In this document: piece by piece, positions 1-8,863 of the stretch
How positions within the stretch are numbered: the first letter of the stretch is position 1
Layout of the letters: each line of letters begins with the position of its first letter
Source of the DNA: Desulfobacteraceae bacterium
Lineage (GTDB): Bacteria; Desulfobacterota; Desulfobacteria; Desulfobacterales; Desulfobacteraceae
NCBI GenBank assembly: GCA_024225635.1
Contig: JAAEMK010001353.1
Span: 1-46,121 of the forward strand
Length of the DNA: 46,121 nt
Reading direction: 5' to 3'
Position numbers and translations under genes: made by a program
Notes under the pieces: model-generated
Database searches by the model: none
What the model was told of the DNA's origin: nothing
What the model saw: only the letters and a program-made list of their open reading frames with translations

Positions 1-127
1 AAAATTGTCGAGATAATCACAAATTAAATTTTGGTATAGCTACACGGGAGACACAGGAGTCTGCCGTTATGCAATAGTTGCGAGCAAAATCCTGATTAAA
101 AACACTGTAAGGCACTTCTGGGGTCAT

Positions 128-520
128 ATGAAGGATGCCAAGAATGACAGACGGCTTTGCGGAGTGCTGGGATTTAATTATGTGAATTTTGGGCAAAAAA
201 ACGCAGATGTTGATATGGGGTGCATGAATTATGACTGTTTGGTTCAAAAGGCTTTGAACTTGCGATGTGATATCTCTTTTGTAAGATATGAAATTTTAGC
301 CGGATGGGGGGATGTGCTTAATAAAAGATATGTGGAAAATGACAAGCTGGTTTTTTTACCTGTACCCGGAGTTCCTCTTGAATCATTTCATCTGATGATA
401 TCTAAAAAATGGAAATATGCAGAGGCCTTTAAGACATACTTCAATAATGCGATAGGCGAGTTAAGGGAATCCGGGGAATTGAAAAAACTCTTGGATAAGC
501 ATGTTAAAAAAGGGCCTTGA
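128..520 (+). pseudogene. C-terminal fragment of a solute-binding protein (SBP_bac_3-like)
   Basis: The readable frame gives 130 residues that look like the second half of a periplasmic amino-acid-type binding protein. The last 45 residues (HLMISKKW ... YFNNAIGELRESGELKKLL) follow the usual end of this family, where a short helix with a Gly-Glu-Leu turn closes the domain. The complete family is about 230-280 residues with a signal peptide; neither the signal peptide nor the first lobe is present here. The ATG at 128 has no ribosome binding site. The frame stays open upstream to a TAA at 14-16, so a short extension without ATG is possible, but the N-terminal half is missing. I read this as a decayed gene; a frameshift just left of the window is an alternative. 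Confidence 0.45.
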
Positions 521-665
521 TTCTCGTTTCGGCCACTGCGAATTATCCCTTGCACCGCAGTACAATAAACGATATAAACCCATAGCAGGAATAGATGTTC
601 CGGTCATATGTCCGAACCTTATTGATAAATCGCTATTGGTGTAGCAGTACAAAAGGAAGATAAGG

Positions 666-1142
666 ATGCTTGATCATAGAACTCTTGAATCATCAGATGC
701 GAAAATTATCTCAAAATTTCCTCAATCAGAGGAAGAATTGTTTTATATGTTTCCGAAAGCTGAGTATCCGCTGCAACCGGAAATTCTGCTTAAGGAAGCT
801 GGAAAACGCTTTTACCCAACGGTTGTGATATCAGGCGATAGACTGGCCGGATACGGCAATTTTATCCATGCTGAACATGGTGATTCCTGCTCCATAGGGA
901 ATGTGGTGGTCAATCCGGAGATAAGGCAGAAGGGCGTCGCTTCATACCTTGTGGAAACATTGCTGACAATTGCATTCGATCAGTTGAAGGTTCGGTTCGT
1001 CAGAATTTCATGCTTTAATGCCAACACTCCGGGATTGCTTCTGTACCGCAAATTAGGGTTTACGCCGGTTGATATGGAAGTTCGGCTGACGCGAAATGAA
1101 CAGAGGGTGGCAGTGATTCATATGCACAAATATGCAGGATGA
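666..1142 (+). CDS. GNAT family N-acetyltransferase
   Basis: A 158-residue protein of typical size for a stand-alone GNAT enzyme, which moves an acetyl group from acetyl-CoA to an amine; the substrate cannot be told. The acetyl-CoA binding motif A is visible around residues 75-95 (VVVNPEIRQKGVASYLVETLL, the R/Q-x-x-G-x-A pyrophosphate loop), preceded by the usual beta-4 strand, and motif B follows near residues 120-135 (NTPGLLLYRKLGF, the conserved YxKxGF-like turn). A purine-rich ribosome site (aaggaagataagg) directly precedes the ATG. It is on the same strand as the SRPBCC gene about 100 bases downstream, with no clear functional tie. Confidence 0.8.
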   Translation: MLDHRTLESSDAKIISKFPQSEEELFYMFPKAEYPLQPEILLKEAGKRFYPTVVISGDRLAGYGNFIHAEHGDSCSIGNVVVNPEIRQKGVASYLVETLLTIAFDQLKVRFVRISCFNANTPGLLLYRKLGFTPVDMEVRLTRNEQRVAVIHMHKYAG

Positions 1143-1240
1143 CATGGCAAACTCCCTTGGACTGATGCATCGGTGCTGGTTAGCTGTTTTTGCCTGAGAT
1201 GAGATTATTGCTTTGAATATTTGAACCCTGAGAGGCAACA

Positions 1241-2107
1241 ATGTCAAATACGATAAAATCCTGTTTGGTCCTCATCTCTATTCTCAGTATCCAGATAATC
1301 GTATATGCGATTATCCTGCGGCCGTTGGTCACTACCTGGGGCGCATCAGCCTTTGAAGTGAATATGTCGCTGGTCGGCGATGATATCGCGCCGTATGCAA
1401 GTTCCACCCGGGCGATATCCATAAATGCTCCAGCTTCCGAGGTCTGGAAATGGCTGATTCAACTGGGAGCGGACCGGGGCGGTTTTTTCAGCTACACTTT
1501 TATCGAGAAGGCATTGGGATATGAAACCGGGAATTCAAATAAGATCGTACCGGAATTTCAAGGGATGAAAGTTGGCCGCATCCTGGAATCACGGGATGGG
1601 GTGAAGGGCATATTGAAATATAGATTTCCAGTGGTCGCCGTTGAGCCCGGTCGGTCTTTTGTTCTCAAAGAGTGGGGGGCTTTTGTTTTGCAGGCGGTCA
1701 ATTCAAACCAGACCCGCCTGATTATCCGAACCCACGGACGGGAACTGCCAAGCCTGGTGGGCAGAATTGGTTTGTTTATTGGGACGCCGCTGCATTACAT
1801 CATGGAACGAAGAATGATGATGGGGATCAAGGCCCGGGTCGAAGGCGGCGCGGGTACCCGGCTGTCATCAACCTTGGATGTTTTATGGTTTCTGGGGATT
1901 GTCTTGTCGCCCATGGGGATCGCCGCAATGGTTTTCATTGGCCGGGGCGTCCAAAGGGTTTTGCTGCCGGCAACCTATGGCATTGTTTGGCTCTGGGTGT
2001 TTTTTGTGTTTCCCCCACAGCCCATATACGGTCTGATCTTATTGGTTGTCATCGCTGGGACGGGTGTCTGGTTGCATTTTAGAAAAAAGACCATCCGCTT
2101 CTGTTAA
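1241..2107 (+). CDS. SRPBCC-domain membrane protein
   Basis: A 288-residue protein. Residues 8-28 form a hydrophobic segment (LVLISILSIQIIVYAIIL), followed by an SRPBCC/START-like ligand-binding fold from about residue 60 to 200, recognised by the opening INAPASEVWKWLIQLGADRGGF, which is typical of polyketide cyclase/dehydrase-like proteins. The C-terminal 80 residues contain two or three further membrane segments (VLWFLGIVLSPMGIAAMVF; GIVWLWVFFVFPPQPIY; LILLVVIAGTGVWLHF). Such proteins bind hydrophobic small molecules; no catalytic role can be assigned. The start is supported by GAGAGG seven bases upstream. There is no clear partner in the neighbourhood. Confidence 0.72.
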   Translation: MSNTIKSCLVLISILSIQIIVYAIILRPLVTTWGASAFEVNMSLVGDDIAPYASSTRAISINAPASEVWKWLIQLGADRGGFFSYTFIEKALGYETGNSNKIVPEFQGMKVGRILESRDGVKGILKYRFPVVAVEPGRSFVLKEWGAFVLQAVNSNQTRLIIRTHGRELPSLVGRIGLFIGTPLHYIMERRMMMGIKARVEGGAGTRLSSTLDVLWFLGIVLSPMGIAAMVFIGRGVQRVLLPATYGIVWLWVFFVFPPQPIYGLILLVVIAGTGVWLHFRKKTIRFC

Positions 2108-2419
2108 TCTCCCTCCTTTCATAATTATCCAATCCAATCCAATTTATGTTGTTCATATCCCTTGCCGGTTTCTATCCTGCCTTTAAACGGTTGGTGGTTT
2201 GAACCGGGATTATGCCCGGATAGTACCTTTTTGCGGTTATTTTTGGTCATTGTTGGTTGTTTGTAACATGTATTTATAATTTCCACAGTAAACGATTGAC
2301 AAACGATAACTGTGACGTTATTAAGCCAAAAAAAGGGTTTGTGCTGGATGGACCCTGAAATTTCATGACAGACTCTTCTGATTAAAAGAGCCGGTTTATA
2401 GATCCATTGAGGAGAGAAG
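2108..2419. other. Intergenic region ahead of the aldehyde oxidoreductase cluster
   Basis: 312 bases with no coding sign. It holds the candidate sigma-70 promoter at 2296-2324 and a small hairpin (CTCTT 2373-2377 with AAGAG 2386-2390) shortly before the ribosome site of the next gene. I looked for a molybdenum-cofactor riboswitch here because of the downstream genes and did not recognise one. Confidence 0.5.
2296..2324 (+). promoter_or_regulatory. Candidate sigma-70 promoter for the mop cluster
   Basis: A perfect -35 hexamer TTGACA (2296-2301) is separated by 17 bases from TATTAA (2319-2324, 4 of 6 matches to the -10 consensus). The predicted start near 2331 leaves an untranslated leader of about 90 bases before the ATG at 2420. 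The spacing is ideal, but the -10 is moderate. Confidence 0.45.
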
Positions 2420-3442
2420 ATGAAGACTGTTCCAGTCCAGGAAGCTGTTGGTATGGTATTATGTCACGATTTGACCCGCATCGTACCTGGAGAGTTCAAG
2501 GGAAGGGCCTTTAAAAAAGGCCATGTGGTACAGGAAGATGATGTTGAGGAGCTTCTGAAGATTGGAAAGGAGAATCTCTATGTCTGGGAGGTGGCCAACG
2601 GGTTTATCCATGAAAACGAGGCGGCAAGGCGTATTGCCATCGCGGCCGCCGGGCCCGGCATACGGCTGACCGAGCCCAGTGAAGGACGCATCAACTTCAT
2701 TGCCGACACGGGCGGATTGCTGAAAATCAATGTCCAGGCCCTGAACAGCATCAATGCAATCGACCAGATGGTGTTCGGCACCCTCCACACGGATCAGCAG
2801 GTGAGCAAAACGCGTGCTGTTGCCGGAACCCGGGTCGTGCCCCTGGTGATTGAAGAGGAAAAGATCGAGCAGGTGGAAGAGATCTGCCGCCAGGCGTTTC
2901 CCGTGGTTCAGGTGAAACCCTTTATTGCCGCTAAGATTGGCATGGTCACCACCGGCAGTGAAATCTACAAGGGCCGTATCGAGGATCGGTTCGGTCCGGT
3001 TCTCAGGGAAAAATTCGACGATCTCAACTGTTCCGTCACCCGGCAGATCCTTACCTCGGATGACATTGACATGACCGTCAGCGCCATCAGGGAGCTGGTG
3101 GATGAAGGGGCGGACATGGTTGTGGTCACGGGCGGCATGTCCGTTGATCCGGACGACCAGACCCCGGCGGCCATCCGCGCCACCGGCGCTCAAGTGGAAA
3201 CCTATGGCTCGCCTGTTTTTCCCGGGGCCATGTTCATGCTGGCCTATCTGGGTGATGTGCCTGTGGTGGGGCTTCCCGGGTGCGTCATGTACTACAAAGC
3301 CACTATTTTTGAATTGGTCATTCCCCGGCTTGTGGCGGGAGAAAGGGTGTGCCGTCAGGATATCGTGGAACTTGGCCATGGCGGGTTCTGCGAAAACTGT
3401 CCAGAGTGCCACTATCCCGCCTGTCCTTTCGGAAAGAGCTAA
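2420..3442 (+). CDS. Molybdopterin-binding (MoeA/Mog-fold) protein with C-terminal Cys motif
   Basis: A 340-residue protein. The second half (about residues 170-315) is a MoCF_biosynth/Mog-like domain, shown by KIGMVTTGSEIY, MVVVTGGMSVDPDDQTPAAI and VVGLPGCVMYYKATIFE; the GGxS-x-DPDD and GLPG-x-x loops bind molybdopterin in MoeA and MoaB/Mog. The first 160 residues resemble the extra domains found in stand-alone molybdopterin-binding proteins. The extreme C-terminus carries C-x2-C-x2-C-x4-C (CENCPECHYPACPFGK), which could bind a metal. It directly precedes mop, so a job in handing or inserting the molybdenum cofactor into the aldehyde oxidoreductase is the natural inference. GAGGAGAG before the ATG supports the start. 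Confidence 0.85.
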   Translation: MKTVPVQEAVGMVLCHDLTRIVPGEFKGRAFKKGHVVQEDDVEELLKIGKENLYVWEVANGFIHENEAARRIAIAAAGPGIRLTEPSEGRINFIADTGGLLKINVQALNSINAIDQMVFGTLHTDQQVSKTRAVAGTRVVPLVIEEEKIEQVEEICRQAFPVVQVKPFIAAKIGMVTTGSEIYKGRIEDRFGPVLREKFDDLNCSVTRQILTSDDIDMTVSAIRELVDEGADMVVVTGGMSVDPDDQTPAAIRATGAQVETYGSPVFPGAMFMLAYLGDVPVVGLPGCVMYYKATIFELVIPRLVAGERVCRQDIVELGHGGFCENCPECHYPACPFGKS

Positions 3443-3548
3443 ACGTTGTCCGGGAATCCGCAAAATATTTTCATTTCGTTCAGGAAAGCAATTGGGCCTT
3501 ACTGATTCTATCGAAAATTCGTTTTAACCATAAAGGAGTAGCATTAGG

Positions 3549-6266
3549 ATGTTAAAAAAAACACTCAATGTTAATGGGGTGCTCAGAACTGTTCTGGCGA
3601 ATCCCAAAGACACTCTTTCCACCGTGCTGCGCAAGCAGCTGCTGGTGCTGGGTGTAAAGGTCGGCTGTGACGCAGGCCAGTGCGGTGCATGTAATGTTAT
3701 CATGGACGGCAAACTTATCCGTTCCTGCATCACCAAGATGAGCCGTGTGCCTGAAGGGGCTGCCGTTACCACCATCGAAGGCATTGGAACCCCTGACAAC
3801 CTTCATCCCATCCAGCTTGCCTGGATCGCCCACGGCGGCGCCCAGTGCGGATTCTGTACCCCTGGATTCATTGTTTCATCCAAGGCCCTGCTGGATTCCA
3901 ACCCCAACCCCTCCCGGGATGATATTCGCGACTGGTTCCAGAAGTATAAGAATGCATGCCGTTGTACCGGCTACAAACAGCTTGTGGACTCTGTCATGGA
4001 TGCCTCCAAGGTGCTTCGCGGCGAAATGACCGAGGAAGAGCTTGCCTTCAAGATTCCCGAAGACGGCCGCATCTGGGGCAGCAGCATGCCCCGTCCCTCA
4101 TCCGTGGCAAAGGTTACCGGTACATGGATGTTCGGTGCTGACCAGGGCGTCCTCATGCCCGAGGATACCTTGAAGATCGCCATGGTTCAGGCGGAAGTGT
4201 CCCACGCCAAGATCCTCTCCATCGATACCTCCGAAGCGGAAAAGATGCCCGGCGTTCACAGTGTCCTGACCCATAAGGATGTCAAGGGCAAGAACCGCAT
4301 CACGGGTCTTATCACCTTCGCCTCCAACAAGGGTGACGGTTGGGACCGTCCCATTCTTTGTGACGAAAAGGTTTTCCAGTATGGCGACGCAATCGCCCTG
4401 GTATGCGCCGACACCAAGAAAAACGCGGACGCTGCCGCAGCCAAGGTCAAGGTCGAGCTCGAGCAGCTCCCCGAGTACATGAGCGCGCCTGCCGCCATGG
4501 CTGACGATGCCATCGAGATCCATCCCGGAACACCCAATGTCTACTATATCCAGAAGGTCGCCAAGGGCGAAGAGACCGCTCCCATCTTTGACAAGGCCGA
4601 GCATGTGGTGGAAGGCGACTACTATGTCGGCCGCCAGCCCCATCTGCCCATTGAGCCGGATGTAGGGTACTCCTACATGAACGAAGAGGGTAAACTGGTT
4701 ATCCAGTCCAAGTCCATCGGGCTGCATCTGCACATGCACATGATCGCTCCGGGCCTCGGTGTCGAGCCTGAAAACATGATCATGGTCCAGAATCCCACCG
4801 GCGGCACATTCGGTTACAAGTTCAGCCCGACCATGGAAGCCCTGCTGGGTGTTGCGACCCTTGCCACAGGCCGTCCCTGCTATCTCGAGTACACCTACAA
4901 GCAGCAGCAGCAGTATACGGGCAAGCGCTCTCCGTTCCTGACCAATGTGCGCCTGGCCGCCGACAAGGATGGAAAATTCCTGGGCATGGAGACCGACTGG
5001 TCTGTTGACCATGGTCCCTATTCAGAGTTCGGTGATCTCCTCACCCTTCGCGGCGCCCAGTTCATCGGCGCAGGCTATGACATTCCAAGCATCCGGGGCG
5101 AAGGCCGCACCGTTTGCACCAATCACTGCTGGGGCGCGGCGTTCCGTGGCTACGGTGCTCCCGAGAGCGAGTTCCCCTCGGAAGTGCTCATTGACGAGCT
5201 GGCGGAAAAGATGGGCGTGGATCCCCTGGAGCTTCGGTACAAAAATGTGTATCGCAAAGGCGCCACCACTCCCACCGGATGTGAACCCGATGCGTACTCT
5301 CTGCCGGATCTGATCGACCTGATTCGTCCCAAGTACGAGGCTGCCAAGGCAAAGGCCGAAGCCGAGTCCACAGCCGAGATCAAGCGCGGTGTGGGTGTTG
5401 CCGTGGGTGTTTACGGTTCCGGCCTTGACGGCCCGGATACGGCTGAGATCGATGTGGAGCTCAATGATGACGATACGGTCACTGTTTTCGCCACATGGCA
5501 TGACCATGGCCAGGGTGCTGACCAGGGGGTTCTTGGAACCGCCCATGAGGCCCTGCGTCCCATGAAGATCACACCGGATCAGATCAAGCTTGTGATGAAC
5601 GACACCAGCCTCTGCCCCAACGGCGGTCCCGCAGGCGGCAGCCGTTCCCAGATGGTGATCGGCCAGGCGATCCTCAACGGCTGCAAGGCCCTGCTCGACG
5701 CTGCCCAGAAGGCGGACGGCACCTTCCGCAACCATGCTGAGATGAAGGCCGACGGTTTTGAAACCAAGTTCCACGGCAAATGGTCCGCGCCCTGCGCCGA
5801 TGGTGATGAGTTTGCCCAGGGTGATCCCCTTGCAGGCTACATGTACGGCGTGTTCCTCACAGAGGTTTCGGTTGAAGCCGCCACCGGTAAAACCACGGTT
5901 GATAATATCGTGATTGGCGCCGATGTCGGTTCCATCAACAACAAGCTGGTTGTTGACGGTCAGATCTACGGCGGTGTGGCCCAGGGCGTCGGCCTGGCCC
6001 TGTCCGAAGATTATGAAGATATCAAGAAACACTCCACCCTGGCCGGAGCCGGATTCCCCTACATCAAGCAGATTCCGGACAATATGGAGATCATGTACAT
6101 CGAGACTCCCCGTGAGCGCGGACCCTTCGGCGCTGCCGGTACCGGCGAGATGCCCCTGACCGCTCCCCATGCGGCCATCATCAACGCCATTTACAATGCC
6201 TGCGGCGCACGGGTCAGGGATCTGCCCGCCCGTCCTGAAAAGGTGCTGGCAGCCATGCCCAAGTAA
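3549..6266 (+). CDS. mop: Molybdenum aldehyde oxidoreductase (xanthine oxidase family)
   Basis: A 905-residue enzyme that oxidises aldehydes to carboxylic acids, closely following the Desulfovibrio gigas Mop sequence as I remember it. The plant-type [2Fe-2S] cluster ligands are C40, C45, C48, C60 and the second cluster uses C100, C103, C137, C139, the same numbering as the D. gigas enzyme. The molybdenum domains run from about residue 175 to the end. The catalytic base is E867 in GAAGTGEMPLTAP, and the QxG and PxGGxFG-type loops around the cofactor are present (NPTGGTFGYK). The cofactor in this family is molybdopterin cytosine dinucleotide; there is no FAD domain, so electrons leave to another protein. 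AAAGGAG lies 11 bases before the ATG. It heads a tight set of accessory genes, but a strong hairpin separates it from them. Confidence 0.95.
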   Translation: MLKKTLNVNGVLRTVLANPKDTLSTVLRKQLLVLGVKVGCDAGQCGACNVIMDGKLIRSCITKMSRVPEGAAVTTIEGIGTPDNLHPIQLAWIAHGGAQCGFCTPGFIVSSKALLDSNPNPSRDDIRDWFQKYKNACRCTGYKQLVDSVMDASKVLRGEMTEEELAFKIPEDGRIWGSSMPRPSSVAKVTGTWMFGADQGVLMPEDTLKIAMVQAEVSHAKILSIDTSEAEKMPGVHSVLTHKDVKGKNRITGLITFASNKGDGWDRPILCDEKVFQYGDAIALVCADTKKNADAAAAKVKVELEQLPEYMSAPAAMADDAIEIHPGTPNVYYIQKVAKGEETAPIFDKAEHVVEGDYYVGRQPHLPIEPDVGYSYMNEEGKLVIQSKSIGLHLHMHMIAPGLGVEPENMIMVQNPTGGTFGYKFSPTMEALLGVATLATGRPCYLEYTYKQQQQYTGKRSPFLTNVRLAADKDGKFLGMETDWSVDHGPYSEFGDLLTLRGAQFIGAGYDIPSIRGEGRTVCTNHCWGAAFRGYGAPESEFPSEVLIDELAEKMGVDPLELRYKNVYRKGATTPTGCEPDAYSLPDLIDLIRPKYEAAKAKAEAESTAEIKRGVGVAVGVYGSGLDGPDTAEIDVELNDDDTVTVFATWHDHGQGADQGVLGTAHEALRPMKITPDQIKLVMNDTSLCPNGGPAGGSRSQMVIGQAILNGCKALLDAAQKADGTFRNHAEMKADGFETKFHGKWSAPCADGDEFAQGDPLAGYMYGVFLTEVSVEAATGKTTVDNIVIGADVGSINNKLVVDGQIYGGVAQGVGLALSEDYEDIKKHSTLAGAGFPYIKQIPDNMEIMYIETPRERGPFGAAGTGEMPLTAPHAAIINAIYNACGARVRDLPARPEKVLAAMPK

Positions 6267-6301
6267 TCACTTGATTCGTTGAGCATGATATAACCAACAA
6301 A

Positions 6302-6331
6302 GGGCGGTTCCGGCATATGCCGGAACCGCCC
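6302..6331 (+). terminator. Perfect 15-bp palindromic hairpin after mop
   Basis: GGGCGGTTCCGGCAT is followed at once by its exact reverse complement, so the stem can form fully apart from the turn. Only CTTGT follows, so it is not a classic U-tract terminator. It sits between mop and the accessory genes and could partly end transcription or stabilise the mop message, giving much more enzyme than maturation factors. Confidence 0.6.
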
Positions 6332-6351
6332 CTTGTCGTATGAGGAGAAAG

Positions 6352-8649
6352 ATGGATCAGAAAACACTGCGCCAGGTGGAAAAGCACTGTATTCAGGAGG
6401 AGGCCCCTGCCTGCCGGTCTGCCTGTCCCCTGCACATGGATGTACGCACCTTTGTTCATCAGGCGGGTAAGGGAAAATGGAATGATGCCTGGAAAACCCT
6501 GAACAAGACCCTGCCTTTTCCCGGCATTCTTGGCCGGATCTGTGACCATCCCTGTGAAAACAGTTGCCTGAGGGGCGGCCTTGGCGGTGCTGTCCGCATA
6601 GGCGAGCTGGAAAAAGTTTGCGTAAACCAGCCCAAGCCCAGGATTCGGGTGATTCCCATGCCGAAAAAAAGCGAGTCCATGGCCGTGGTGGGAGAGAGTT
6701 TGAGTTCCCTGGTGGCGGCCCTGGATCTTTTGCGTAAAGGGTATGATGTCACCCTGTTCAGCTCCCTGGATAAGCTCGGGGGGCCACTATGGGAGCTTCC
6801 CGACGACACCCTTCCCAAGGATATCCTGGAACAGGAACTTCAGATCCTTGCCGCCCTTGGCCTGAAGGTGGAGAAAAAGAAGCTGGGGCAGGGCCTGCTC
6901 GCCCCGTTGCGGGAAGAATTCTCCGCCGTCTATCTTGGCCTGGACAGTCCCAATGGGACCCGCGTGGCCAATGGCAAAGCGCCTTCGGAAAAGACATTCG
7001 CCCTTGTGACCGACGGCGTGTTTGCCGGCGGCGCATTGGATGAGCATGGCAACCTGTCAACCGTGCTCCAGTGTTTCCAGGGCAGGGCAGCGGCCCTTTC
7101 CATGGAACGGTTTGTCCAGAAGGTCAGCCTGATGGAAGGGCGCGGGGACGAAGGGCCGTATCCCACCCGGCTTTTTACCAATACGGAAGATATCGAGCCG
7201 TTGCCTTTGGTTCTACCCGTCAATGGGGAAAAGGGTTATACCCTTGACGAGGCCCGGGCCGAGGCCCAACGCTGCATCCAGTGCCAATGCCTGGAATGCC
7301 TCAAGGTGTGCCCCTACCTGGATCATTTCAAGGGGTATCCCAAGCGCTATGCCCGGGAGATCTACAACAACGCCTCCATTGTCATGGGCAACCACGCCGC
7401 CAACCTCATGGTCAATACGTGCAGCCTGTGCGGGCTGTGCCAGGAGATTTGCCCGGAAAACTTCTCCATGGCCGACCTCTGCCTGGATGCCCGCAGGGAC
7501 CTTGTGGAACGCAAGAAGATGCCGCCGTCCGCCCATGAATTCGCCCTCCAGGATATGGAGTTCAGCAATTCGGAACCGTTCATGCTGACGAAGCATGCCC
7601 CGGACCATGAAGCAAGCCGGTTTGCATTTTTTCCCGGCTGCCAGCTGAGCGGATCAAACCCGGAGCACGTGCTCCAAACCTATTCTTTTTTACGCGACAA
7701 CTGGGCAAAAGATACCGGCCTCATGCTCCAGTGCTGCGCAGCTCCGGCCCACTGGTCCGGGGATGAACCAAAAACAGAAGATGCCATCGCTTTGCTTGAA
7801 AAAAACTGGCAAAAGATGGGCAAGCCCCGGATGATCCTGGCCTGTTCCTCCTGCCTGGATATGTTCAGGCGATACCTGTCCCAAATAGAGATCCTTTCTC
7901 TATGGGAGGTGATGGATCAATGCGAGCTGCCCTCGGATGCCGATAACTCCGTGGGGAGGACCATGGCGGTCCATGACCCCTGCACCTCCCGCCATGAACC
8001 CCGACTCCAGGAAGCGGCCCGAAGTCTTGCCGCAAAGCTTGGCATCACCCTCGAGGAGCTTGAGTTCAGCCGGGAAAAGACCGAATGCTGCGGTTTCGGC
8101 GGCCTCATGGAAAATGTCAACCCAGCCCTTGCCCAAAAGCAGCTTGAGCGCAGGACCGCTGAAAGTGATCTCGACTATCTGGCCTATTGCGCCATGTGCC
8201 GGGAGAGCCTCAGGGGAGCGGGCAAGCGCACCGCCCATCTCCTGGATTTCATCTTTCCTCGGGGGAAGGCCGGGGGAGATCCCGCCGACCGGGCCAGGAC
8301 CGGGCTGTCGGACAGCCGGGAAAACAGGGTCCGGCTGAAGAAGGATATCCTTAGCCGGGTGTGGAAGGAAGCGCCGGAGGAAGATGGGGCGGCGGCTATG
8401 CTCCATATCAGCCCTGAGGTTCAGGCAAATCTGGACAAAAGGCGAATCCTGCACTCGGATATCCGGGCGGCCATTGCCCATGCCGAAGAAACCGGGCGCA
8501 AAATGCAAAGCCGGGAGAGCGGTCATTTCCTGGCCTGTCACCGCCCGCTCATGGTAACCTTCTGGGTCGAATATGCCGTGGCTGAAAACGGATACCATAT
8601 TTATAACAGCTATTGTCACCGTATGCAGATCATGGGGGAGAACGCATGA
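6352..8649 (+). CDS. Pyridine nucleotide-disulfide oxidoreductase-like / dicluster Fe-S protein with CCG domains
   Basis: 765 residues. Residues 1-85 form a GltD/DPYD-type N-terminal Fe-S domain (C13, C21, C25, then C64, C68, C72). Residues 105-290 resemble a flavin Rossmann domain but the expected GxGxxG reads GESLSS and no NAD domain is evident. From about 308 comes a ferredoxin-like region (CIQCQCLECLKVCP and, near 357, CSLCGLCQEICP), then two cysteine-rich CCG-type domains (CCAAPAHWSG with a later CSSC; DPCTSRHEP, CCGFGG and CAMC), as in HdrB/HdrD/GlpC. The start at 6352 is chosen for GAGGAG five bases upstream; 6340 is an in-frame alternative. By position and content it is the likely electron acceptor or electron-transfer partner of Mop. 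It matches the family I recall from DVU_1558-type loci. Confidence 0.82.
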   Translation: MDQKTLRQVEKHCIQEEAPACRSACPLHMDVRTFVHQAGKGKWNDAWKTLNKTLPFPGILGRICDHPCENSCLRGGLGGAVRIGELEKVCVNQPKPRIRVIPMPKKSESMAVVGESLSSLVAALDLLRKGYDVTLFSSLDKLGGPLWELPDDTLPKDILEQELQILAALGLKVEKKKLGQGLLAPLREEFSAVYLGLDSPNGTRVANGKAPSEKTFALVTDGVFAGGALDEHGNLSTVLQCFQGRAAALSMERFVQKVSLMEGRGDEGPYPTRLFTNTEDIEPLPLVLPVNGEKGYTLDEARAEAQRCIQCQCLECLKVCPYLDHFKGYPKRYAREIYNNASIVMGNHAANLMVNTCSLCGLCQEICPENFSMADLCLDARRDLVERKKMPPSAHEFALQDMEFSNSEPFMLTKHAPDHEASRFAFFPGCQLSGSNPEHVLQTYSFLRDNWAKDTGLMLQCCAAPAHWSGDEPKTEDAIALLEKNWQKMGKPRMILACSSCLDMFRRYLSQIEILSLWEVMDQCELPSDADNSVGRTMAVHDPCTSRHEPRLQEAARSLAAKLGITLEELEFSREKTECCGFGGLMENVNPALAQKQLERRTAESDLDYLAYCAMCRESLRGAGKRTAHLLDFIFPRGKAGGDPADRARTGLSDSRENRVRLKKDILSRVWKEAPEEDGAAAMLHISPEVQANLDKRRILHSDIRAAIAHAEETGRKMQSRESGHFLACHRPLMVTFWVEYAVAENGYHIYNSYCHRMQIMGENA

Positions 8650-8858
8650 TAACCAACCTGGGAATAGGGGAGAACACCGAGTGGAAATGTTGCCTTTGCG
8701 ATGAGCTGCTCAAGCTCGGCAAGGTCAGGATCGATTATATGAACGGCAGTTTCACGGTTGAACTTCCCTGCTGCCCCCAATGCGGCATGGCCCTGGTGCC
8801 GGAGGAGATCGCCCTTGGCAAGATGCTTGAAGTGGAAAAATTACTGGAAGATAAATAA
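8646..8858 (+). CDS. Small zinc-ribbon-like redox protein (DVU_1557-like)
   Basis: 70 residues, with its ATG overlapping the TGA of the upstream gene (ATGA), which fixes the start and implies translational coupling. Two cysteine pairs, KCCLC near residue 16 and CCPQCG near residue 43, form a rubredoxin- or zinc-ribbon-like knuckle. A longer frame opens at 8613 but would overlap the upstream gene by 37 bases. I recall a conserved family of this size named after DVU_1557 in aldehyde oxidoreductase loci; the molecular role is not known to me. Confidence 0.8.
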   Translation: MITNLGIGENTEWKCCLCDELLKLGKVRIDYMNGSFTVELPCCPQCGMALVPEEIALGKMLEVEKLLEDK

Positions 8859-8863
8859 CGTTT

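Noticed and set aside
518-665. Read-through of the TGA at 518 as selenocysteine
   Set aside because: The frame after it runs only 15 codons to a TAA with no family similarity.
2108-2419. Molybdenum-cofactor riboswitch ahead of the mop cluster
   Set aside because: I could not find the multi-stem arrangement of this RNA; only a simple small hairpin is visible.
4098-6170. Long minus-strand ORFs (304 and 382 residues) inside mop
   Set aside because: They are antisense shadows produced by codon bias of mop; His/Gly-rich content without family features.
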